From Xanthomonas sontii (GTDB lineage: Bacteria > Pseudomonadota > Gammaproteobacteria > Xanthomonadales > Xanthomonadaceae), in assembly GCF_040529055.1 (NCBI RefSeq), contig NZ_CP132342.1, forward strand, positions 868,001 to 932,000: 64,000 nucleotides of DNA, read 5' to 3'. Below, piece after piece: positions 26,615 to 34,300 of the stretch; the stretch's first letter is position 1, and every line of letters begins with the position of its first letter. A program made the translations under genes and the position numbers. Under the pieces are notes generated by a model. That model saw nothing but the letters and a program-made list of their open reading frames with translations. It was not told the DNA's origin and made no database searches.

Positions 26615-27364
26615 TCAGCGGAACAGCAGCGCCGACATGACGAAGTTGAACATCAGTACCAGCAGCGAGGCGTTGACCACGGCGCGGGTGGTGGCCACCG
26701 AAGTGCCCTCGATGGTCGGCTCGGCATGGAAGCCGACATAGGCCGCCACCAGCGCCGCCGTACCGCCGAACACCGCCGACTTCAGCATCGCCACGCCGAA
26801 GTCGTCCCAGAAATCCACGCTGCTCGACAGCGCCGACCAGAACGTGCCGCGGTCCAGGCCGAGCGCCGCCACCGCCTCGAAATAGCTCGCGCTGATCGCC
26901 AGCGAGCAGAAGATGCCGGTCAGCAGCGGCACGGTCAGCACCGCCGCCCAGAAGCGCGGCGCCACCGCCTTGGCCACCGGGTCGATCGCCATCAGCTCCA
27001 GCGCCTTGATCTGGTCGGTCGCACGCATCAGGCCGAGCTCGGCGGCGATGGAACTGCCGGCGCGGCCGATGAACAGCAGCGCGGTCAGCACCGGCGCCAG
27101 CTCGCGGTACAGCGACAGGCCGAGCAGCGTGGACAACGCATCGGAGGCCCCGTAGGTCTGCAGCGTGCGGTAGCCCTGCAGGGTCAGCACCAGGCCGACG
27201 AAGGCGCCGCCCACGGCGATGATCGGCAGCGAACGCGCGCCGACCTTGTAGATCTCGCGGATCAGCTCGGCCAGCAGGTCCCGAGTCGGCAGCGAGCCGC
27301 GCAGCACGGTCAGGAAGAACAGCCCGGCGCGGCCCAGGGAACGGATCGGGGCAACGATGGCCAT
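26615..27364 (-). CDS. mlaE: MlaE permease of the phospholipid ABC transporter
   Basis: A 249-residue multispanning permease. Matches to the MlaE family include FVGLVLTLQGYRTLQTYGA, LSLYRELAPVLTALLFIGRA, GSSIAAELGLMRATDQIKAL and the terminal VVNASLLVLMFNFVMSALLF. It forms the membrane core of the MlaFEDB complex that moves phospholipid between the inner membrane and MlaC. The start overlaps the mlaF stop (TGATG), while a 103-bp gap precedes mlaD. Confidence 0.95.
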   Translation of the reverse strand: MAIVAPIRSLGRAGLFFLTVLRGSLPTRDLLAELIREIYKVGARSLPIIAVGGAFVGLVLTLQGYRTLQTYGASDALSTLLGLSLYRELAPVLTALLFIGRAGSSIAAELGLMRATDQIKALELMAIDPVAKAVAPRFWAAVLTVPLLTGIFCSLAISASYFEAVAALGLDRGTFWSALSSSVDFWDDFGVAMLKSAVFGGTAALVAAYVGFHAEPTIEGTSVATTRAVVNASLLVLMFNFVMSALLFR

Positions 27365-28155
27365 CAGGCGGCGCTCCGCGCGCGCTGCGGCGCATCGAAT
27401 GGGATCGGGCCGTCGGGACGGCCGTGCAGGAACTGCTGCAGCAGCGGATCGGTGCTGGCCTGCAAGGCCTGCGGGGTGCCGGCGAAGACCACGCCGCCGT
27501 TGGCGATGGCCACGGCCTGGTCGCAGATCGGCAGGGTCTCGTGGACGTGGTGGCTGACGATGATGCTGGTCAGGCCCAGGGTGTGGTTGAGGCGCTGGAT
27601 CAGGCTCATGATCACGCCGGAGGCGATCGGGTCCAGGCCGGTCAGGGGTTCGTCGTAGATCATCAGCGGCGGGTCCAGGGCCAGTGCCCGCGCCAGCGCC
27701 ACGCGCCGCGCCATGCCGCCGGACAGCTCGCGCGGCCAGGCGTCGGCAGCGGCCAGCAGGCCCACCGCGTGCAGCTTCAATGCGACCAGCCGCTGCAGCA
27801 CCGGCTCGGGCAGGCGGGTATGGGCGCGCAATGGCAGCGCCACGTTCTCGGCCACGCTCAGGTCGGTCAGCAGGCCGTTGCCCTGCAGCAGCACGCCGAT
27901 GCTCTTGCGGGTCTCGCGCAGCGCGCGGCTGCCGCGCGGCAATGGCTTGCCGAACACCTGCAGCGTCCCCGCGGCCGGCTCCAGTTCGCCGGTCAGCGCC
28001 GCCAGCAGCGTGGACTTGCCGCTGCCGGAGGGGCCGAGCACCGCGGTGATGCTGCCGCGCGGCACGCTCAGCGAGACGTCGCGCAGGATCGCCCGGCCGC
28101 CGCGGTCGATGCGCACGCCCGACAACTGCACCAGATTGGATTCGGAAGACGCCAT
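27364..28155 (-). CDS. mlaF: MlaF ATP-binding protein
   Basis: A 263-residue ABC ATPase that powers the Mla complex. Walker A GPSGSGKST (41-49), the Q-loop GVLLQGNGLLTDLSVAENV, the signature LSGGMARRVALARAL, Walker B LMIYDEPLTGLDP and the switch His in IIVSHHVHET are all intact. It is the first gene of the operon (order F-E-D-C-B-A), so the operon promoter should lie in the 330 bp upstream. Confidence 0.96.
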   Translation of the reverse strand: MASSESNLVQLSGVRIDRGGRAILRDVSLSVPRGSITAVLGPSGSGKSTLLAALTGELEPAAGTLQVFGKPLPRGSRALRETRKSIGVLLQGNGLLTDLSVAENVALPLRAHTRLPEPVLQRLVALKLHAVGLLAAADAWPRELSGGMARRVALARALALDPPLMIYDEPLTGLDPIASGVIMSLIQRLNHTLGLTSIIVSHHVHETLPICDQAVAIANGGVVFAGTPQALQASTDPLLQQFLHGRPDGPIPFDAPQRARSAA

Positions 28156-28484
28156 CGCGACCTTTAACGAAAATACAACATAGGATCGATCCGTTCGGCT
28201 GAACTTAACCGAACTGGCCCGTGCAGTATTGTGGCACCGCGCGGGCCGGTGTGCGCGCCCGCTTCGCCCCGTTCATGCAACAGCGTGTCATACGGCCGCG
28301 CATTGGTCGCCGGCGACGCCGCATCGGCTCGGGATGGCCGCCACCGCGCCAGCGCCTCGCAGCTGCACTTGAGGGGTGGACAAAAGGCGGTGTGGACAAA
28401 TGCCCGCACAGCGCTTGTGCGCGTCGCGACGGCACGCGACGATGCCGGCAGGGCGCCCGTGCCGAACCACACCTGGAGTCAAGG
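28156..28484. other. Divergent intergenic region upstream of mlaF
   Basis: About 330 bp between mlaF and a DUF6916-like gene. An AT-richer stretch next to mlaF contains TTAACGAAAATACAACATAG, and an inverted repeat GTTCGG-N10-CCGAAC lies at 28193-28214, which might be an operator or promoter element for mlaF. No gene is credible here. Confidence 0.5.
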
Positions 28485-28772
28485 ATGGAGCTGTTGAGCT
28501 TGGAACACTTCGCTGGAAGCGTGAACGAGACGTTCTCGGCGCAGTTGAACGAAGGCGAGGTCGCATTCGTGCTGGTCGAAGCGCGGCCGCTGCCGACGCC
28601 GCCCGCGGCGCGGCGCGCCCCGTTCTCGCTGCTGTTCCGCAACGGCTCGGCGTTTCTGTTTCCGCAGCAGACCTACCAGATGCGCCATCCGCGCCTGGGC
28701 GAGATCGGCATCTTCCTGGTGCCGGTGGCGCGCGAACGCGACGGCTTCCTGTATCAGGCGGTGTTCAACTGA
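28485..28772 (+). CDS. DUF6916-like small protein linked to tail-collar genes
   Basis: A 95-residue protein: MELLSLEHFAGSVNETFSAQ, EGEVAFVLVEARPLPTPP, RRAPFSLLFRNGSAFLFPQQ, TYQMRHPRLGEIGIFLVPVA and FLYQAVFN. This pattern fits the DUF6916 family of small beta-rich proteins that occur beside microcystin-dependent/tail-collar proteins. It has no signal peptide. An AAGGATGG start context and position immediately next to three collar genes support it. Its stop overlaps the convergent acetyltransferase gene by 8 bp. The function is unknown. Confidence 0.8.
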   Translation: MELLSLEHFAGSVNETFSAQLNEGEVAFVLVEARPLPTPPAARRAPFSLLFRNGSAFLFPQQTYQMRHPRLGEIGIFLVPVARERDGFLYQAVFN

Positions 28773-29334
28773 CGCGCGCGTCCGGCTTCGTGCCAGCGCC
28801 ATCCCAGCGCATGGCCAGATGGGTCTGGCCGGCCTCGCCGGCAACGAAGCCCAGCCGCGCGTAGAGCCGCTGCGCTGCGGGATTGGCATGCAGCACGTGC
28901 AGCGTCAGTGCGCGCCCATCCGCATGCGCGAGCGCCTGTGCCTGCGCGATCAGCGCGCCGCCGATGCCGTGGCTGCGGCAGTCCGGCAGCAGGCTGATAT
29001 CGACCAGGACGTGCGGATCCGTGCTGCGGTCCAGATACAGCCTGCCCAGCCGCGCGTGCGCGTCTTCCACGATCAGGAAGTCCGCGCCGGGAAAGTGCTG
29101 CAGATAGTGCGCATGCTGCAAGGCGAACTGCTGGTCGAGAAAGGCGCGCTTGGTTTGTTCCGGCCACGGCACCGTGGCCAGTTCGTCGCGGCGCGTACTG
29201 GCGTATAGGTCGCGCAGCCAGTCCAGGTCTGCCGAACGCGCCGGCCGCACGCCGATGCCGCGTGCCTGCAGCGCAGCGGGCGCAGCCCACCCGGCGTCCC
29301 GTTGCGGAAAGCCGGGCGAGGCGGCGATCGACAT
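28765..29334 (-). CDS. GNAT-family N-acetyltransferase
   Basis: A 189-residue acetyltransferase. The acetyl-CoA binding motif is CRSHGIGGALIAQAQALA (R-x-x-G-x-G/A form), preceded by VLVDISLLPD and followed by LTLHVLHANPAAQRLYARLGF, the typical motif B. The N-terminal part (RPARSADLDWLRDLYASTRRDEL) is the usual GNAT start. The ATG is preceded by an in-frame GTG that would add one residue. It lies between a DUF6916-like gene and three collar-protein genes, with only 10 bp to the collar gene upstream, so it may belong to that operon. The substrate is unknown. Confidence 0.88.
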   Translation of the reverse strand: MSIAASPGFPQRDAGWAAPAALQARGIGVRPARSADLDWLRDLYASTRRDELATVPWPEQTKRAFLDQQFALQHAHYLQHFPGADFLIVEDAHARLGRLYLDRSTDPHVLVDISLLPDCRSHGIGGALIAQAQALAHADGRALTLHVLHANPAAQRLYARLGFVAGEAGQTHLAMRWDGAGTKPDARVS

Positions 29335-29344
29335 CACGCCTGCC

Positions 29345-29881
29345 TCAGTTGAAGACCGGATAGTTGCCCTGCAAGGCGATGCAGAAGTTCACCGCCAGAT
29401 ACGGCTGCCGGTTCTCGTGCGCCTGGCCGATGCCGGTGGGCATCAACATGGTCGGGGAGAACTGCGTGTTCGGCGCGACCGCGTTGTATGGACGCGCGTT
29501 GCTGCTACCGGGGGAAGACAGCGCGGCGCCACTGACGGGCGTGCCACTCTTCTTTGTTTGGTCCGACAACGAAAATGAGTTGACGCCATGCTGGTGCATG
29601 GGAATCTGCGTGCTCTGCAGGCTGACCGATGCCGAGCCGAAGTTGCTGCCCAGCGTGTGCGGCGTCAGGCCCGGCCCCGCGCCCTGCTGGCAACCGGCGC
29701 GCGTGACGAAATTCGGCAGTTGGAACGTGGTGGTGCCATTGCCGCCGTAGGCCACGCCGAGCAGGGAATACAGTACGGTGTTCTGCGTGATCGGCAGGGT
29801 GGCGCCGTTGCACAACGCCCAGCCGTACGGGTTGTAGTCGAAGCCGAACAGCTGGATTTCGCCGATATAGGGTTCGGTCAT
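29345..29881 (-). CDS. Phage tail-collar/MdpB-like protein, copy 3
   Basis: A 178-residue tail-collar domain protein of the microcystin-dependent (MdpB) type. The N-terminal collar motif is YIGEIQLFGFDYNPYGWALC followed by ATLPITQNTVLYSLLGVAYGG and TTFQLPNF; a central MHQHGVNSF and a C-terminal QPYLAVNFCIALQGNYP complete the pattern. It is one of three paralogues in tandem. No tail, capsid or lysis genes are nearby, so this is not a prophage remnant in appearance. The role is unknown; collar domains trimerise, and related proteins are reported as secreted or surface-associated. Confidence 0.9.
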   Translation of the reverse strand: MTEPYIGEIQLFGFDYNPYGWALCNGATLPITQNTVLYSLLGVAYGGNGTTTFQLPNFVTRAGCQQGAGPGLTPHTLGSNFGSASVSLQSTQIPMHQHGVNSFSLSDQTKKSGTPVSGAALSSPGSSNARPYNAVAPNTQFSPTMLMPTGIGQAHENRQPYLAVNFCIALQGNYPVFN

Positions 29882-29939
29882 GAGCGGATTCCTCCGATGA
29901 GCGGATGCGTGCCGCAGCCTTGTCGGCGCGGCGCAGAGG

Positions 29940-30467
29940 TCAGGCCTGTTGCGGGAAGATGCCGGTGGTGGCGATGCAGTACTGCACCGTCAGCGTCGGC
30001 ATGGTGTTGTCATGCGGTTGGTTGCCGCCGGCGAACGAAGTGCTTTGCCCGGACATCGCTTGCGCAGTTGCGCCAGTGGTGCTTGTGAGATAGAAAACGT
30101 CGCCGGTCACCGCGCCTGGCAACAGGCCTGAGGGCGCCGTCGCTGTCGCCGCTGCGGTGGTGGCCTGGGCGACGTGCGTATGTGCAGGCATTTGCAGGTC
30201 TGTCAACGTCACCGTCTCGGTGCCGGCCTGCTGAGCGAGCACGTAGTTGCTCAGGCCCGGCCCCTGGCCCTGGTGGATCGGCAGCCGACCGCGCAGATCC
30301 GGCACCGCGAAGGTGCTGGTGCCGTTGCCACCGTAGGCAGTGCCGAGCAGGACGTACAACGGTTCGTATTCGGAGATCTGCAGCAGCGAGCCGTCGCACG
30401 CCTGCCAGCCCTGGGGCGTACGGCCGAAGCCGAACATGCGGATTTCGCCGATGAAGGGAGTACCCAT
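29940..30467 (-). CDS. Phage tail-collar/MdpB-like protein, copy 2
   Basis: A 175-residue paralogue of the neighbouring collar proteins: FIGEIRMFGFGRTPQGWQAC, EPLYVLLGTAYGGNGTSTF, VPDLRGRLPIHQGQGPGLS, MPAHTHVAQATTAA and LTVQYCIATTGIFP. The PDLRGR and PAHTH motifs are the canonical collar signatures. Spacers to the adjacent copies are 58 and 68 bp and orientation is the same, suggesting one operon produced by duplication and divergence. Confidence 0.92.
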   Translation of the reverse strand: MGTPFIGEIRMFGFGRTPQGWQACDGSLLQISEYEPLYVLLGTAYGGNGTSTFAVPDLRGRLPIHQGQGPGLSNYVLAQQAGTETVTLTDLQMPAHTHVAQATTAAATATAPSGLLPGAVTGDVFYLTSTTGATAQAMSGQSTSFAGGNQPHDNTMPTLTVQYCIATTGIFPQQA

Positions 30468-30535
30468 GAGATGCTTCCTGGTCGATGAGGCGCCACGCGC
30501 ACGACTGTGCGCGGCGTGCCCGGATGCGGATGCGC

Positions 30536-31081
30536 CTAGCTGCGCGAAGGGAAGATGCCGGACAGCGCGACGCAGAAATTGAGCGTGGTGTACGGCTGCA
30601 CGTTCGGATGCGCCTGGCCGCCACCCTGTGTGCTTACCGTGGCTTGCGATAGCGGAACCATGCTTCCAGGCGCAGCGTACAGCGATGTCGCCGCTCCAAT
30701 AGTTGCGCCATTGTTCGCGAATAGGCGTCCGGTCGGGTTGCGGCTGTTGCCTGCGGCGCTGGCGCATTCCATCAAGTGGAGATGGGCCGGCAATTGGTCG
30801 GTCACCAGCGTCACTGTCTCCCCACCCGCCGCCTGGCCCATCGGCAACGCAGGCGGCTGCCACGCCGGGTCGGCCGATGGCCCATAGCCTACCGGCGTGC
30901 GCCCGCGCATGTCCGGCAAGCCGAACGTGGTCTTGCCGTCGCCGCCGAAGCGGGTGCTGAGCAGACTGAACAGGGCCTGGTTCTGATTGATCGGCAGCAA
31001 TTGCCCGTTGCACTGCGCAAAATATTTTGGCGCAAACGCGAAACCGGTCAGCATGATCTGACCGATGAAGAACTCGCTCAT
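30536..31081 (-). CDS. Phage tail-collar/MdpB-like protein, copy 1
   Basis: A 181-residue first gene of the collar trio: FIGQIMLTGFAFAPKYFAQC, LLPINQNQALFSLLSTRFGG, DGKTTFGLPDMRGRTPVGYG, LPAHLHLMECASAAGNSRNP and TTLNFCVALSGIFPSRS. The domain plan is identical to copies 2 and 3. It is divergent from the giant Calx-beta/Ig autotransporter gene, with 264 bp between their starts, so the two transcripts could share a regulatory region. Confidence 0.92.
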   Translation of the reverse strand: MSEFFIGQIMLTGFAFAPKYFAQCNGQLLPINQNQALFSLLSTRFGGDGKTTFGLPDMRGRTPVGYGPSADPAWQPPALPMGQAAGGETVTLVTDQLPAHLHLMECASAAGNSRNPTGRLFANNGATIGAATSLYAAPGSMVPLSQATVSTQGGGQAHPNVQPYTTLNFCVALSGIFPSRS

Positions 31082-31345
31082 GCGGATCTCCCCCCGGAGT
31101 GGATGACGCCAGACCTCGTGTCTGGCGCCAGACTACTTAATCACGACTTCGGCGACTTGCAAGCGACGATTTTGCTGAACCAGACAGACGTGACGCATTT
31201 GTTGCTTTACGCGGCGTTGGATTTGTTGTTCCAATGGCCGCGCGACGCGCATGCCCGATGCTTGCTGGGCCAATGTTACGCGAAGTCCGAGGCACCAGGA
31301 TGGCTGCCAGCGCCCATGGGGTGGCGCGTTTTGGGGAATCGAAAT

Positions 31346-34300
31346 ATGTCTACGAATTGCACCGGTTTGCGCCGTGGCGCGCGCATCGCATTGCGCTGTT
31401 TGATGTTGCTGGTCGTGTTGTTGATGACGACGTTGCACTCCGGGTTGGCCGCGGCAGCGTCTTCCCAGTATTGTCCGACGTTGAACGCCACCGTCGCCCA
31501 GGGTGGCTCGGTGCAGATCGACGTCACCACCTGCGACGGCACCGGTGTTGACGACATCGGCGTCGGCTGGAACGGGGTGCAGCCTCCCCACGGCACGTTG
31601 GTCGTTCCCAGTCCGAGCGGGGCGCAGGGAACGCAGATCATCACCTACACGCACAATGGCGACAGTGCCACGAGCGACACATTTCCGCTAGAAGACGGCG
31701 CTGGCGACACCATTACCGTCAATATCACCATCACGCCCTCGCGCAGCGCCAGCATCACGGTTTCCCCGTCCAGCGCCAACGAGGACAGCGGCACGCCCTT
31801 CGTCTACACGGTGACGTTGAGCTCGACCAACAGTTCGGCGACCACGGTGAACCTGACCCGCAGCGGCACGGCGACCAGCGGGACCGACTACACCGGCGCG
31901 GTCACCAGCGTCGTGGTGCCGGCCAACGCGACGTCCGCCAGTTTCAGCGTCACCCCAGTCGCCGACACCACGGTGGAGCCGGACGAGACGGTGATCTTCC
32001 AGGTGGCCAACGGTACCGGTTACTCGATCGGCAACCCCTCCAGCGCCACCGCCACCATCGTCAACGACGACTATCCCTCGGCAAGCATCGCGGTGTCGCC
32101 GGCCAGCGTCGCCGAAGATGGCAGCGCCAACCTCGTCTACACCGTCACCCTGAGCCAGGCGTCGCCGTCGGCGCTCTCGATCGGCTTCAGCGTGGGCGGC
32201 ACCGCGACGTCCGGTACCGACTACGCAGCGGTCAACTCGCCGCTGGTGATTGCGGCCGGGCAGACCAGCGGCACCATCACCGTCGATCCCACCCCCGACA
32301 CCACGGTGGAACCGGACGAGACCGTGGTGATCAGCCTCAATGCGGGCAGCGGTTACACCGTCGGCTCGCCGTCCAGCGCCACCGGCACCATCCTCAACGA
32401 CGATCTGCCGACCCTGTCGATCAATAACGTGTCGCAAAACGAAGGCAATTCCGGCACCACCGCGTTCACCTTCACCGTCTCGCTCAGCCAGCCGGCCGGC
32501 AGCGGCGGGGTCAGCTTCGACATCGCCACCGCCAACGGCACCGCGACCGCGGGCACCGACTACATCTCCTCCAGCGTGAACGGGCTGACCATTCCGGCCG
32601 GCAGCAGCAGCGCCACCTTCACCGTGCAGGTAATCGGCGATACGCTCAACGAACCCAACGAAACCTTCTACGTCAACGTCACCAATCCAAATGGCGCCAC
32701 GATCACCGGTGGGCAGGGAGTGGGCACGATCAACAACGACGACGCGCAGCCGTCACTCTCGATCGGCGATGTCAGCGTCACTGAAGGCAACAGCGGCACC
32801 ACCACGGCCACATTCCCCGTCACCCTCAGCGCCGCCAGCGGCCAGACCGTCACGGTCAACTACGCGACCACCGACGGCAGCGCCAATGCCGGCAGCGACT
32901 ATGTCGCCCACTCCGGCACCCTGACCTTCTTGCCCGGCATCACCACGCAGAACGTGGCGGTGACCATCAACGGCGATACCACCGTCGAGCCGGACGAAAC
33001 CTTCACCGTGAATCTCTCCGGCGCCAGCAACGCCACCATCGCGCGTGCCACCGCCACCGGCACGATCCTCAATGACGATGCGGTGGTGACGATCTCGCCG
33101 ACGTCGCTGCCGGCGGCCACCGCCGGCACCAGCTACAGCCAGACCCTGAGCGCCAGTGGCGGGACCGCGCCGTATGGCTTCGCGATCACCACCGGCACGT
33201 TGCCGGTGGGGATGCTGCTGAGTTCCGCCGGCGTGCTGTCCGGCACGCCCAGCGGCACCGGCAGCTTCAATTTCACCGTGTCCGCGACCGACAGCGGCGC
33301 GTCGCCCATCAGCGGTAGCCGTGCCTATACGTTGACGGTGGCTGCGCCAACCGTGACGCTGCCGGCGACGACCCTGCCCAACGGCACCGCCGGCCAGGCC
33401 TACAGCGCGGCGATCACCCAGGCCAGCGGCGGCATCGCGCCGTACACCTATGCGGTCACGGCCGGCGCCTTGCCGGCAGGCGTGACCGTCAACAGTGCGA
33501 CCGGTGCGCTCAGCGGCACGCCCACCGTGACCGGCAATTTCAGCTTCACCCTGGTCGCGACCGACAGCACCTCCGGAACGCCGGGCCAGGCGTCGCGCAG
33601 CTATACGCTGGCGATCGTGGCGCCGACCTTGACCGTCGCCCCGTCCACCCTGCCGTCCGGGACCGCGGGCACGGCCTACAGCCAGACGTTGAGCACCAGC
33701 GGTGGGACGGCGCCCTACACCTACGCGCTCAGCTCCGGTGCCCTGCCTGCGGGCCTGAGCCTGAGCAGCGCCGGTGTCCTATCCGGCACCCCGACCGTGG
33801 CCGGCAGTTTCACCTTCGTCGTCGGCGTCACCGATGCCGGCAGTTTCGGTGGCTCGCACGCCTACACCCTGTCCATCGCCTCGCCGACCCTGGCCATCAC
33901 CCCGCCGACGTTGCCGGCGGCGGCGATCAACGCCAGCTACAGCCAGGCGCTGAGCACCAGCGGCGGCACCGCGCCGTACAGCTATGTGCTCAATGCCGGC
34001 ACCTTGCCGAGCGGGATGAGCCTGAGTGCGGGCGGCGTGCTGTCCGGTACGCCGACCACGGCCGGCAACTTCGCGTTCACCGTGGGCGTTACCGACGCCA
34101 ACGCCTTCACTGCGGCGCAGGCGTTCACCCTGACGGTGGCGTCGCCGACGCTGACGCTGTCGCCGCCGGCGCTGCCGGCCGGCACCGCGGGCAGCGCCTA
34201 CAGCCAGGCGCTCAGCGCCACCGGCGGGACCGCGCCCTACAGCTACAGCCTCGCCACCGGCGCGTTGCCGGCCGGGCTGAGCCTGAGCGCGGCCGGCGTG

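Noticed and set aside
28193..28214. Operator for mlaF
   Set aside because: GTTCGG-N10-CCGAAC is a short inverted repeat that may occur by chance; no regulator is suggested, so it is only noted in the intergenic entry.
29345..31081. Prophage remnant
   Set aside because: Collar domains are present, but no capsid, terminase, portal, tail-tube, lysis or integrase gene occurs nearby, and three paralogous collar genes in a row suit the MdpB-type family better.
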